From assembly GCA_030532465.1 (NCBI GenBank), contig JAUNLC010000004.1:1-52125 (forward strand): DNA of 52,125 nucleotides. The letters run 5' to 3'. Each line of letters starts with the position of its first letter. Position 1 is the first letter of the stretch. The stretch comes from Campylobacter sp. GTDB lineage: Bacteria; Campylobacterota; Campylobacteria; Campylobacterales; Campylobacteraceae. Both the position numbers and the translations under genes were made by a program. Below the pieces are notes generated by a model. The model saw nothing but the letters and a program-made list of their open reading frames with translations. It made no database searches and had not been told where the DNA came from. This document shows positions 22,738-32,188 of this stretch, piece after piece.

Positions 22738-25700
22738 ATGTTTTTATATAAAAATAAAAATTTATCTTTTAATATTTTAAACAAGATATATTTTGCAAAT
22801 TTAATGACCACGATCGCCATATTTTGCATCATTGCCTTTGGCGTTAGTCTTAAATTTGACGATGTAAAAGATAATGTATACTCGAACAATCGCTATTTTA
22901 AAAATGTAGTCTTAACCCATTCAAGATCGGTTGCTACAGAGCTAAATTTGCTTCAGCGATATATACTTTCGGACAAATCAGATACCGCTACGGTGCTGGA
23001 TTACGCTTTTAACAATAGAGACGAATATCACGCCCTTTATCTTTTGACTTCCGAGGGCGAAATAGAAATTTCAACCTTAAAACAAGAGGATATAAATAAA
23101 GACTATAGGCAATTTTTCGCTTCCAAGCCTTGGGTTGGAAATTTCATCGATGGTATTTATAGGTCAAACTTCAGTTTTCACACTAGCGATATACCTACGA
23201 GATTTATCGCCAAAGAGCTTACTAACGGTAAAATTTTGGTCGCCGAGGTTAAATTTGACTTCGTATACGGCGAGCTTATGCATACTTATGACGATAGGGG
23301 CGCTAACTCCTTTATCATAGATAAAGACGGTAAAATTTTATTTCATCAAGATATTGAGCTTGTTTTAAAGCATAAAAGCATATTTGATCTTTATGATGTT
23401 CAAGAGGATTACCTCTCTCAAGAAAATATGAAAATCAGCGACTTTAGCTCTCAAAATTTCGATGTTTATATGATAAAGTATATCCCCGAAGACGAAGTTG
23501 CCGTAGTTACTTATCGCTCGTTTAACAGTATATTTGGCACAAACTGGGTCTTTTTGGTTGTCTCCGTTACCTTTTTGTTTTTTTGTCTATTTTTGATATT
23601 TATCGATGTCGGATTTACTAGAGATAATGTGATAAAACCTCTGCTTACTATTAAAAAGTTGATAAAAAAAGTTGAGAATGAAGAGGAGATTACAAGATAT
23701 ACAAATACCGAGTATATAACCGACTTTAACGAGATAATAAACGGAATAATAAAAATTTACGAAGATTTCGAGGCTAGAAAAGCGGGCTTTTTGGAGTATG
23801 AGAGGAAATTTGGATATTTGTTTAAAAAAGGTCCGCTTATCATACTTTTGATAGATGCCAAGACGGGCGATATCATAGAGGCAAGCACGAAGGCTCTTGA
23901 GTTTTACGGATATACTCAAGAGGAGATTACGCAAAAGAATTTAAATCTCTTAAACGCCGTAGAGACAAGGGATATGAACATCATATCATATAGCGACAAG
24001 GATGATATGATGGTCTATGAAACTAGGCAAAAGATCTCAAACGGCGATATAAAAGACGTATTGATAAGCAAAAAAAGTATCGATATAAACGAATACAAGA
24101 TAGGATTTTGCCTTGTTCAAGACGTTACTTATTCAAAAATGATAAAGAGGAATTTAGAAAAAGAAAACGAGACCAATTTTTACTCGCCGATATTTACCAT
24201 ATCTTGGAAAAACAGCTTTATGGAGGAGATTTTAACCGTTTCTACAAATAGCGAAACCATACTCGGATATAAAATAGAAGAGATGCTTGATAGGAATTTT
24301 AACTTTAAAGATATCATCCATCCTGAAGATTTTGATAAAATTTTTAATGAGTATAATATCAAATTTAGGCTTTTTGGACTTAATTTCGCCAAAAAAGAGT
24401 ATGAATCGCTACGAGTTTGTAGAATAATAAAGAAAAATTTAGAGATCATTCCTTGCAACATCTTTATCAAATTTATCTCAAAAGACGCAAAGCATATCGA
24501 TGAGGTTATAGGGTATTTTATAGATAACGATCTTTTAAAGCGAATCCAAAGCGACGGAACGCAACTTCAAAAATCGGTGCATGTAAGCAATATACAAAGA
24601 GATTTTAAAGACTATAAATCAATAGCCGATAGGTATAAAAATATCGTTTCAAACCTCTTTATGCATTCAAAAGAGGGAGTGGCGATCATAAGCACGGATG
24701 CTAAATTTATAGATGTCAATCAAGCTTTTATAAATATAACTGGATATGCCAAAGAAGAGGTTGTCGGCAAGGCAACAAGCATCTTAAAATCCGGAGTGCA
24801 TGATCAAAAATTTTATGCAAATTTATGGAAAAAGGCTGTTGAAAACGGATATTGGAGCGGCAATATCTGGAATAGGCGTAAAAGCGGGGAGAAATATCTT
24901 GAGCTTTTAACCATAAGCGCTATTTATGACGGAAGCGGCGGGATAGAGTATTTTCTGGCTATATTTTCAGATATTTCAAGCATGAAAGCAAAAGAGGACA
25001 AGCTAGAGCAGATAGCTTATTACGATCCGCTTACCAAGCTTCCTAATAGATTTTTATTCTCGAAAAAACTCAAAGAGGCTATGCAAAACGCTTTAATTAC
25101 CGATACTATTTTGGCTCTGGTTTATATAGATATAGATGATTTCAAGCCTATAAACGATCTTTACGGACACGGCATAGGAGATCAGTTCTTAGTAGAGGTT
25201 ACTAGAAATATAAACAGCGTCATAAAGGGAAATGATACCCTAGCTCGTGTGGGCGGCGATGAATTTGTAGCTATAATAAATGATCTGTCCGATGAAAAGC
25301 AAGTTAGAGATATGCTTGAAAACATACTAAGAGCCGCAAATAAAGATATATTTATCAACTATAAAAAACTTAGAGTAAGCGTGAGCGTGGGTGTTAGCAC
25401 ATACCCTCAAAATTTGGAGATAAAACAAGAAACCCTCATAGAACAAGCCGATTGGGCTATGTATCAATCAAAGCTTTCGGGCAAAAACAAATACTATATC
25501 TTCAATCCGCAAGCGGATAAAAATTTCAAAGATCAATACGCCGTAGCCGACAGGATAGCAACCAGCCTTGTAAATAACGAATTTTTAATCGTATATCAGC
25601 CTATAGTAGATATAAAAACGGGTAAAATTACGAGCTTGGAGTCGTTTATTAAGTGGAGATCAAGCACCGCTTCCATGCTAAATGAGGAAATTTTGCCTAT

Positions 25701-26637
25701 GGTTGCGCAAGATTACATCTATGATGATTTGATTATGTGGAATATAAAAAATTGCCTTAAGGATCAGGCGATCTTAAAGCAAAACTACGATCTTGATCTG
25801 AAAATAAGTATAAACGTAAATCTCGAACTGCTATACAAGATGAGTTTCATAGAGAAATTTAAACTGCTTTTAAAGAGCGAGAATTACGATAATATGCATA
25901 TGATCGAGTTTAATATAAACAACTCAAACGCCTTTAAACAGCCTGAAGATGCCGATGAAATTTTGGATATATATACCGAGCAAGGCATTACCTTTGCACT
26001 TGATGAATTTGGCTCAAGCTCGGCTTCGCTTCAAATTTTAAAAGATATATACGCAGATAAGCTAAAGGTATCAAAATATCTTAGTTTAAGTGCAGTTAAC
26101 GGAGCCGATAGCCTAATCATACTTAGAGCGATACTATCGCTATCAAACGCCTTTTCTAAAGATGTGATAGCAAAAGGAGTCGAAACCTCAAGCAGTATGT
26201 ATCTGCTTATAAAGGCTGGATATGAAAAACTTCAAGGCGGCTTTATAAGCCCTCCTTTAAAACTTGAAAATATCAAAAAATGGGCGGATTCTTATAAACT
26301 GCCTGAGCAGTTTAAAGATATCAAAGCGCTTAGCGAAAGCGATATGGTGTGGTGCAATCTAGCCGTTATGCACAGGGTTTGGATTAAGAGCTTGCTTGAT
26401 ATGCTAAGCTCTTCGAATTTGGGCAGATTTGACACAAGAGAGTTTGCCAAAGAGTATTCATCTATGATGATAAGCGTTTATAAGAGGTATATAAACGATA
26501 CAAATAAAGTTGCTATCCATGTCGAGATAAGCGATATAATAATGAATATTTTGACAAATCTTGAAAATAAAAGCGATATTTCAAGGCTTGTATTAAATTT
26601 AAAGGTTAAGCGCGATAAACTTTTAAATTTAGATTAA
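22738..26637 (+). CDS. Large membrane PAS-GGDEF protein with a degenerate EAL domain
   Basis: This 1299-residue signalling protein has a helix at about 16-38, a periplasmic sensor region (Cache-like, about 40-260), a second helix (about 262-288), then PAS-like regions near 357-470, 481-600 and 640-755. A GGDEF domain (about 760-920) has intact GGDEF at 839-843. The EAL-type domain (about 930-1190) has ESF at 968-970 instead of EAL, and DEFGSSSAS for the usual DDFGTGYSS. It therefore probably makes cyclic di-GMP but does not degrade it, or it uses the EAL domain to bind. A helical tail (about 1200-1299) with C1206, H1212 and W1215 is unassigned. The ribosome site (TTAGGA) is distant from the ATG. 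Confidence 0.88.
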   Translation: MFLYKNKNLSFNILNKIYFANLMTTIAIFCIIAFGVSLKFDDVKDNVYSNNRYFKNVVLTHSRSVATELNLLQRYILSDKSDTATVLDYAFNNRDEYHALYLLTSEGEIEISTLKQEDINKDYRQFFASKPWVGNFIDGIYRSNFSFHTSDIPTRFIAKELTNGKILVAEVKFDFVYGELMHTYDDRGANSFIIDKDGKILFHQDIELVLKHKSIFDLYDVQEDYLSQENMKISDFSSQNFDVYMIKYIPEDEVAVVTYRSFNSIFGTNWVFLVVSVTFLFFCLFLIFIDVGFTRDNVIKPLLTIKKLIKKVENEEEITRYTNTEYITDFNEIINGIIKIYEDFEARKAGFLEYERKFGYLFKKGPLIILLIDAKTGDIIEASTKALEFYGYTQEEITQKNLNLLNAVETRDMNIISYSDKDDMMVYETRQKISNGDIKDVLISKKSIDINEYKIGFCLVQDVTYSKMIKRNLEKENETNFYSPIFTISWKNSFMEEILTVSTNSETILGYKIEEMLDRNFNFKDIIHPEDFDKIFNEYNIKFRLFGLNFAKKEYESLRVCRIIKKNLEIIPCNIFIKFISKDAKHIDEVIGYFIDNDLLKRIQSDGTQLQKSVHVSNIQRDFKDYKSIADRYKNIVSNLFMHSKEGVAIISTDAKFIDVNQAFINITGYAKEEVVGKATSILKSGVHDQKFYANLWKKAVENGYWSGNIWNRRKSGEKYLELLTISAIYDGSGGIEYFLAIFSDISSMKAKEDKLEQIAYYDPLTKLPNRFLFSKKLKEAMQNALITDTILALVYIDIDDFKPINDLYGHGIGDQFLVEVTRNINSVIKGNDTLARVGGDEFVAIINDLSDEKQVRDMLENILRAANKDIFINYKKLRVSVSVGVSTYPQNLEIKQETLIEQADWAMYQSKLSGKNKYYIFNPQADKNFKDQYAVADRIATSLVNNEFLIVYQPIVDIKTGKITSLESFIKWRSSTASMLNEEILPMVAQDYIYDDLIMWNIKNCLKDQAILKQNYDLDLKISINVNLELLYKMSFIEKFKLLLKSENYDNMHMIEFNINNSNAFKQPEDADEILDIYTEQGITFALDEFGSSSASLQILKDIYADKLKVSKYLSLSAVNGADSLIILRAILSLSNAFSKDVIAKGVETSSSMYLLIKAGYEKLQGGFISPPLKLENIKKWADSYKLPEQFKDIKALSESDMVWCNLAVMHRVWIKSLLDMLSSSNLGRFDTREFAKEYSSMMISVYKRYINDTNKVAIHVEISDIIMNILTNLENKSDISRLVLNLKVKRDKLLNLD

Positions 26638-26645
26638 GGATAGTA

Positions 26646-27506
26646 ATGGAATTTAAAAATTTTGACGGCGGTATGTTTGAGCATGAGATACCGGTGGGCA
26701 GTAGGCTTTATTTCGGTAAAAGCGCCGCTCTTAAAAGAGAGATTGAAAATTTAGCCAGTGAAATTTTGACGGCAAACGGCTTTAACGAGATAGTTACACC
26801 TTATTTTTCTTGCCACCAGCATTTAAGCGTAGCCCCAACTCAGCTGCTTAGGTTTAGCGACCATGCAAACCATGAAGTAAGCTTAAGAGCCGATAGCACC
26901 GTCGATGTGGTTAGGATAGTGTTAAGAAGATTAAAAGATACCGAGCCAAAGAGGTGGTTTTATATCCAGCCTATTTTTAAATACCCAAGCAACGAATTTT
27001 ATCAGATAGGAGCCGAGCTAATAGGCGAAGAAGATCTCGTAACCAGCGTAAATATAGCCAAAAATTTATTTGAGCGTCTAAACATAAAAGCCTATTTGCA
27101 AATAAGCAATATAGAAATTCCTCATATAGTCTGCAAGCTTTTAAATTTGCCTATTAGCATATTTGAGCATGGGGAGATTGAAAAAATTTTAAATCAGAGT
27201 GAAGAGTGGCTAAGAAAACTTGCCTTTGTAAATTCCATAAAAGATATCGATGAAATTTTAAAAATAGTCCCAAATGAGTTAAAAACGCCACTTTGCAAGA
27301 TAAAAGAGCTTGCAAAACTCTCACAATATGAAAATTTAAGAATAGTGCCGTTATACTATTCGAAAATGAGATATTATGATAAGCTATTTTTTAGATTCTT
27401 AAGCGATAAGCATGTCTTAAGCGGTGGCGGAAACTATGAAATAGACGGTATTAAAAGCAGTGGATTTGGCGTTTACACCGACGCTTTACTCGAAAATTTA
27501 AAATAA
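26646..27506 (+). CDS. HisZ/HisRS-like protein (ATP phosphoribosyltransferase regulatory subunit type)
   Basis: This 286-residue class II tRNA-synthetase-like protein lacks the C-terminal anticodon domain. Motif-type segments are [20 protein letters not shown], the EIVTPYF strand, [12 protein letters not shown] (motif 2 region) and a C-terminal [23 protein letters not shown]. HisZ activates short-form HisG in histidine synthesis. No his gene lies nearby; purA follows 22 bases later, so the two are probably co-transcribed. If the genome encodes a long-form HisG, this protein must have another role. A C. jejuni counterpart upstream of purA is, from memory, annotated only as hypothetical. Confidence 0.7.
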   Translation: MEFKNFDGGMFEHEIPVGSRLYFGKSAALKREIENLASEILTANGFNEIVTPYFSCHQHLSVAPTQLLRFSDHANHEVSLRADSTVDVVRIVLRRLKDTEPKRWFYIQPIFKYPSNEFYQIGAELIGEEDLVTSVNIAKNLFERLNIKAYLQISNIEIPHIVCKLLNLPISIFEHGEIEKILNQSEEWLRKLAFVNSIKDIDEILKIVPNELKTPLCKIKELAKLSQYENLRIVPLYYSKMRYYDKLFFRFLSDKHVLSGGGNYEIDGIKSSGFGVYTDALLENLK

Positions 27507-27528
27507 AAAATTAATTAAGGAATCTAAG

Positions 27529-28779
27529 ATGACAAAAGCCGATCTTGTAGTTGGAGTTCAGTGGGGAGATGAAGGAAAAGGCAAGATAGTTGATATGCTA
27601 AGTGCAAACTACGATGTGGTTTGCAGGTGTCAAGGCGGGCATAATGCCGGTCATACTATATGGACAAAGGGCGTTAAATACGCACTCCATCTTGTGCCTT
27701 CGGGAATTTTGCATAAAAATATTATAAACGTGATCGGAAACGGAGTGGTGGTAAGTCCTGAGTTTTTGATTAAAGAGCTTGAGCAGTTTGAGGATTGCGA
27801 AGGAAGATTTTTTATAAGCGATAAGGCTCACCTCAATTTACCTCACCATGCGCTAATCGATCAAGCTAAAGAGCGTTTAAAGGGCAAAAACGCCATAGGC
27901 ACTACGGGCAAAGGAATAGGCCCTGCTTATAGCGATAAGATAAGCAGAAGCGGTCATAGAATGGGCGAGCTAAACGATCCTGAGAAGCTTTGCGCTGATC
28001 TTATGAATGATTTTAATGATAACAAAAGCCTGCTTGATGCGCTTGGAGTTAAAATTCCGGATGAAAAAGAGCTTTTAAAAGAGCTTAAATTTTATAAAGA
28101 GAAGCTTTCTAAATTTATAACGGACACAACAAGGCTTGTTTGGAAATCGATTGACGAAAATAAAAAGATCTTGCTTGAAGGCGCTCAAGGAACCTTGCTT
28201 GACATAGACCACGGCACATATCCTTTCGTAACCAGCTCAAACACTATAAGCGCAGGTAGTTGCGCCGGCATCGGCATAAACCCAAAAGAGGTCGGAGAGG
28301 TGATCGGTATCATAAAAGCTTACACTACTCGTGTCGGAAACGGAGCTTTTCCGTCGGAGGATTTGGGGGCTGACGGAGACACTATGTGCGATGTGGGAAA
28401 AGAGGTGGGCACTACTACGGGCAGACGCAGACGCTGCGGTTGGTTTGATGCCGTTGCCGTCAAATACGCCGCAAGGCTTGACGGAGTGGATAAATTTGCC
28501 CTTATGAAGCTTGACGTGCTTGACGGATTTAGTAAGGTTAAAATTTGCAAGGCATACGAGTATAAGGGTGAGGTGATTGATTATTTCCCTACCGATTTAC
28601 AAAATGCAAAACCTGTTTATGAGGAACTTGATGGCTGGGATAGCGTAGTCGGGGTGCGAGAATTTAAGGCCCTTCCAAAAAATGCAAAGGATTATATAAA
28701 TCGCATAGAAGAGCTAACCGGGGTAAGAGTGGGGATAATCTCTACAAGCCCCGAAAGAGAAGATACTATCATAAGATGA
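27529..28779 (+). CDS. purA: Adenylosuccinate synthetase
   Basis: PurA makes adenylosuccinate from IMP, aspartate and GTP in AMP synthesis. The 416 residues include the N-terminal QWGDEGKGK motif, GGHNAGHT, the IMP-binding [14 protein letters not shown] motif, and [20 protein letters not shown]. Length is normal. The stop overlaps the next ATG by four bases (ATGA), beginning a chain of coupled genes through to carA. Confidence 0.97.
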   Translation: MTKADLVVGVQWGDEGKGKIVDMLSANYDVVCRCQGGHNAGHTIWTKGVKYALHLVPSGILHKNIINVIGNGVVVSPEFLIKELEQFEDCEGRFFISDKAHLNLPHHALIDQAKERLKGKNAIGTTGKGIGPAYSDKISRSGHRMGELNDPEKLCADLMNDFNDNKSLLDALGVKIPDEKELLKELKFYKEKLSKFITDTTRLVWKSIDENKKILLEGAQGTLLDIDHGTYPFVTSSNTISAGSCAGIGINPKEVGEVIGIIKAYTTRVGNGAFPSEDLGADGDTMCDVGKEVGTTTGRRRRCGWFDAVAVKYAARLDGVDKFALMKLDVLDGFSKVKICKAYEYKGEVIDYFPTDLQNAKPVYEELDGWDSVVGVREFKALPKNAKDYINRIEELTGVRVGIISTSPEREDTIIR

Positions 28780-29204
28780 AGAGCAAATTTAGCCAGATAG
28801 TAAAGGTAAAAAAGCAAAATTTAGACAAAATAGCCATGCGCCTTTCAAGAAGCAGGGCCGAAGCGTTGATGATAGAGGGTTTTATAGCGGAGGCAAACTC
28901 TCAAATCGCCTCTATCTCACTTCCCAAAAGCGGTGAAATTTCTCATATCCAAGGCTCGCTTGAGCTTTTAAATTTAGCTCGCAAAGAAAAAGATATTTTA
29001 ACCCAGAGGCTTGAACTTACCAAAAAAAACATTATGCACTTTGAACACCAATATAAAAACGCAAATTTAGAGTATGAGAAGATGAAATACCTTGAGAGCG
29101 AGGATTTTAAAAGCCAGATCGATAATATCAAGAGGATAGAGAAAAATACTCTCGATGAATTCGGAGCTATCAGATATGCTTACCTTAAAGAGGATCGAAG
29201 TTGA
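28776..29204 (+). CDS. FliJ-like coiled-coil protein
   Basis: This 142-residue, almost wholly helical charged protein has heptad-like Leu spacing, as in FliJ, the flagellar export stalk protein. The N-terminus ([22 protein letters not shown]) matches the FliJ pattern. Overlaps of four bases on both sides couple it to purA and to the MotE-like gene. The family call is by pattern only, since coiled coils give weak signals. Confidence 0.65.
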   Translation: MKSKFSQIVKVKKQNLDKIAMRLSRSRAEALMIEGFIAEANSQIASISLPKSGEISHIQGSLELLNLARKEKDILTQRLELTKKNIMHFEHQYKNANLEYEKMKYLESEDFKSQIDNIKRIEKNTLDEFGAIRYAYLKEDRS

Positions 29205-29788
29205 GGAAAATTTTAATACTATCCGCGTTTATTTTAGCGGCTTTTGGTTTTGAAGCTCCGGTTGATTGCGTATCTATTTTTGAAGCCAGAAAGGCGGAGC
29301 TTTTAAAGGAAGTTGAAAAAATAGATGAGGCAAAGCAAGGCTTGGAAGCTTTTAAGGCGTCTTCAAACGCTTTATTTATAGAAAGAAATGCGCAACTTGC
29401 CAAAAAAGAGGCGGATATAAACGCAACTTTGGCTAAAATCGAAGAGAGAAAGCAAGATATCGAAAATTTACTGAAGAAAAACGAGGAAATTTTATCCGAG
29501 CTAAAGACGATGACGGCAGATAAGGTTAGCGAAGCGTACGGCAAGATGAAGGATCAAGCCGCAGCCGATGTGCTAAGCGCGATGGATAGGGTAAGTGCGG
29601 CTACTATCATGTATGCGTTAGCGCCTAAAAAAATTTCAACTATCATGTCTAAAATGCAGCCTAATATAGCATCCGAGATAACTCTTTTGCTTCAAAAAGG
29701 ACCTCCTTTTGAGAACAGTGAATCAAACGCAACTTTAAGTAGCGAGAGTTCTCCTGAGGGGCCGGCTGGAAATCTTCTAAATTTTTAA
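29201..29788 (+). CDS. MotE-like periplasmic coiled-coil protein
   Basis: The 195 residues have a signal peptide (ILILSAFILAAFGFEAP), a long coiled coil (about 25-110) and a small C-terminal MgtE-N-like domain (AMDRVSAATIMYALAPKKISTIMSKM). This is the plan of MotE, described in Helicobacter and Sinorhizobium as a chaperone for the stator protein MotC/PflA class. The start is a TTG whose last bases overlap the upstream stop (TTGA), with AGAGGA before it. A Ser/Glu/Pro-rich tail ends the protein. The pairing with a FliJ-like gene supports a flagellar motor role. Confidence 0.7.
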   Translation: MRKILILSAFILAAFGFEAPVDCVSIFEARKAELLKEVEKIDEAKQGLEAFKASSNALFIERNAQLAKKEADINATLAKIEERKQDIENLLKKNEEILSELKTMTADKVSEAYGKMKDQAAADVLSAMDRVSAATIMYALAPKKISTIMSKMQPNIASEITLLLQKGPPFENSESNATLSSESSPEGPAGNLLNF

Positions 29789-29806
29789 ATTTAACCTACT
29801 TTTACC

Positions 29807-29835
29807 TTTTTTTGGCTAGAATTCAGCCAAAAAAA
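29807..29835 (+). promoter_or_regulatory. Leader hairpin next to the ribosome site of the DUF507 gene
   Basis: TTTTTTTGGCT (29807-29817) and AGCCAAAAAAA (29825-29835) form a perfect 11-bp stem around a 7-base loop. The ribosome site AGAGG (29835-29839) begins at its 3' foot, and ACCT just 5' of the stem could pair with AGGT there, partly hiding it. No U-run follows, so it is not a normal terminator. It could modulate translation or RNA decay for DUF507-carA. Confidence 0.5.
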
Positions 29836-29844
29836 GAGGTAAAA

Positions 29845-30396
29845 ATGCGTATTAAACTCCCACATACTCCGTATATTGCACAAAAAATCGCAATCGATCT
29901 GCTAAACTCAGGATTTATTACTTTAAATAAGGGCATTGAGCCGCTTGCCGCACTTGCCAAAGAAATTCTCGATGATGATTTAAACCGCGAAAAAGCCCTT
30001 GAAGAACGGGTTAATGAGGTCTTGGAAGAGAATGAAAACGAGATGGAATTTATGCAAGTTGATAGAAAAAACATGTTTTGGCTCGTCAAGAAAAAGCTTG
30101 CGAAAGATTACGGAGTTATACTAACCTATGAAGATCGTTTTAACAACGTCGCTCATCTTATATTGGAAGCTGCTTGGAAGAAGAGTTTGATAGATTATAC
30201 GGTATCTGAAAACAGGATCAAAAATATCATTTACGGATCGATAGAAAACTACATAAAAACCTATGAAAAGCTTGAAGATGTGGTTATCGCCAAGATTGAT
30301 AACTATAAGCGTAAATTGATCCCCGGAACCGAAGAATACGACATAGTTTTTGAAAAACTCTATGAAGATGAGCTAAGAAAAAAAGGAATGCTTTAA
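29845..30396 (+). CDS. DUF507 family protein
   Basis: I start this 183-residue protein at the ATG at 29845 (MRIKLPHTPYIAQKIAIDL), which follows AAGAGG. An in-frame start at 29812 would lie in the leader hairpin and has no ribosome site. It is cytoplasmic and mostly helical (KALEERVNEVLEENENEMEF, then YEDRFNNVAHLILEAAWKKSL), with a repeat-like second half. DUF507 has no known function. It shares a base with the carA start (TAATG), so both are made together. Confidence 0.85.
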   Translation: MRIKLPHTPYIAQKIAIDLLNSGFITLNKGIEPLAALAKEILDDDLNREKALEERVNEVLEENENEMEFMQVDRKNMFWLVKKKLAKDYGVILTYEDRFNNVAHLILEAAWKKSLIDYTVSENRIKNIIYGSIENYIKTYEKLEDVVIAKIDNYKRKLIPGTEEYDIVFEKLYEDELRKKGML

Positions 30397-31514
30397 TGAA
30401 GGCTTATATCTATCTTGAAAACGGTGAATTCTTTGAAGCTAAGGCCTTCGGTAAGGGCGGAAGCGCTTTTGGGGAGCTGGTTTTTAACACCTCTATGAGC
30501 GGCTATCAAGAGATCATCACCGATCCTAGTTATGCCGGACAGTTTGTCGTATTTACAATGCCTGAAATCGGTATCGTAGGCGTAAACGATGACGATATGG
30601 AGAGTGCGGAAATTTACGCAAGCGGCGTAATTATGAGAAGTTATAACGAGACGACTTCAAATTTCCGATCTCAAAGAAATTTGGCTCAATTTTTTGAAGC
30701 CAAAGGCAAATTCGGCGTATATGACGTAGATACGAGGTATTTAACTAAAATTTTAAGAGATAACGGCAATATGAGAGCTTTTATCTCAACCGAAATTTGC
30801 GATAAAGCCGAGCTTAAAAAGCGCCTTGAGCAAAGCCCTAAGATATCTGAGATAAACTACGTAAAAGAGGTTAGCACTAAAAAAATTTATACTCATAAAC
30901 AAGCCGGTTGGAAGCATACGCTAAAATCCTACGAGCCTTCAAAAAGTATCGGTAAAAAAGTCGCCGTGATTGATTTTGGAGTGAAGAGAAATATCCTAAA
31001 CGAGCTTTGCGAAGTAGGGCTTGAGGTTGAGGTTTATCCTTATGATACGAAGGCTGAAATTTTGATAGACAAGTTTAAAAAAGGCGAAATTCACGGAGTT
31101 TTTTTATCAAACGGACCGGGTGAGCCAAAGAGCTTAAAGGCTGAAATAGAGCAGATAAAAATGCTGGTTGAGGCTAAGATGCCGATATTTGGAATCTGTC
31201 TTGGGCATCAACTGCTTAGCAACGCCTTTGGATACGAGACCTATAAGCTTAAATTTGGTCAGCACGGCTCAAACCACCCTGTTATAAATTTAGACACTAA
31301 AAACGTTGAGATCACCGCTCAAAATCACAACTATAACGTGCCTGAGAGCATTTGCGAAGTTGCCGAGATAACTCATAAAAATCTCTTTGACGGAACCATC
31401 GAGGGGGTTAAATATAAAGACTATCCCGTATTTTCCGTTCAACATCACCCTGAAGCAAGCTCTGGACCAAACGAGAGCAAATATATCTTTAAACAATTCG
31501 TTGAAATTTTATAA
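30396..31514 (+). CDS. carA: Carbamoyl-phosphate synthase small (glutaminase) subunit
   Basis: CarA frees ammonia from glutamine for carbamoyl phosphate, the precursor of pyrimidines and arginine. The 372 residues have the N-terminal CarA domain (EAKAFGKGGSAFGELVFNTS, SGYQEIITDPSY) and a class I glutaminase domain with nucleophile C268 in GICLGHQLL and the His-Pro-Glu pair H351/E353 near the end. carB is not in the window, as is common in Campylobacter. It ends the purA-to-carA chain; a TauE-like gene follows five bases later. Confidence 0.96.
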   Translation: MKAYIYLENGEFFEAKAFGKGGSAFGELVFNTSMSGYQEIITDPSYAGQFVVFTMPEIGIVGVNDDDMESAEIYASGVIMRSYNETTSNFRSQRNLAQFFEAKGKFGVYDVDTRYLTKILRDNGNMRAFISTEICDKAELKKRLEQSPKISEINYVKEVSTKKIYTHKQAGWKHTLKSYEPSKSIGKKVAVIDFGVKRNILNELCEVGLEVEVYPYDTKAEILIDKFKKGEIHGVFLSNGPGEPKSLKAEIEQIKMLVEAKMPIFGICLGHQLLSNAFGYETYKLKFGQHGSNHPVINLDTKNVEITAQNHNYNVPESICEVAEITHKNLFDGTIEGVKYKDYPVFSVQHHPEASSGPNESKYIFKQFVEIL

Positions 31515-31519
31515 AATTT

Positions 31520-32188
31520 ATGGATAGCGCGACTCTCATCTCTATCGTATTGGTTGCGTTATCTAGCTCGCTAGCTCACTGTGTGGGTATGTGCGGCGGA
31601 TTTATGATAGCTATTTCAAACTTTTTAGACCGTAAAAATTCAGTAAAAAATATATTTGTCATTATAGGTTATAATGCTTCAAGAGTTAGCGCATATATCT
31701 TGCAAGGTGCTGTTTTTGGCGCATTTGGAGCAGTTTTTACGCTCTCTGTTAGGGCAAGAGGCTATCTGTTTTTTGCTATAGGAGTATTTTTGGTTGTTTT
31801 AGGCATCGGCATTATCTGCCGAGGAGGAATTTTAAATTTCATAGAAAAAAACACCTCCGTTTCTAAATTTATAAACTTAAAAATGAGAGAGCTTTTAGCT
31901 AAAAAGAGCAAATTCGGTTTTTTGGCGCTTGGATTTTTAAACGGCTTTTTGCCTTGCGGGGTTGTTTATTATTTTTTAGCCCTTGCAGTTTCAAGCGCAA
32001 GTGCGTTAAAAGGCGCTTTGGTGATGAGCGTTTTTGGAGTTGTTAGTATGGTTATGATGAGCTCTTACGTCTTGGTTTTAAAATTTTTAAACGATAAATT
32101 TAGAAATTTTATGCTTTACGTGTCGGGATTTTTGATAGCGGGGCACGGTGTTTATCTGGCGTTTTTGGGATTTATGGCTACTAAATGA
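31520..32188 (+). CDS. TauE/SafE (DsbD_2-type) membrane protein
   Basis: This 222-residue protein has about six membrane helices and two diagnostic motifs. HCVGMCGGF lies near residue 20 and LPCGVVYYF near residue 150. The pair is typical of the HxxGMCGG family related to DsbD and CcdA membrane domains. Such proteins are linked to copper or cytochrome oxidase assembly in Campylobacteria. It directly precedes a two-component system and ccoNOQP, so a role in supplying copper or reductant to cbb3 oxidase is likely but inferred. No strong ribosome site is visible. The next ATG overlaps its stop by four bases. Confidence 0.75.
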   Translation: MDSATLISIVLVALSSSLAHCVGMCGGFMIAISNFLDRKNSVKNIFVIIGYNASRVSAYILQGAVFGAFGAVFTLSVRARGYLFFAIGVFLVVLGIGIICRGGILNFIEKNTSVSKFINLKMRELLAKKSKFGFLALGFLNGFLPCGVVYYFLALAVSSASALKGALVMSVFGVVSMVMMSSYVLVLKFLNDKFRNFMLYVSGFLIAGHGVYLAFLGFMATK

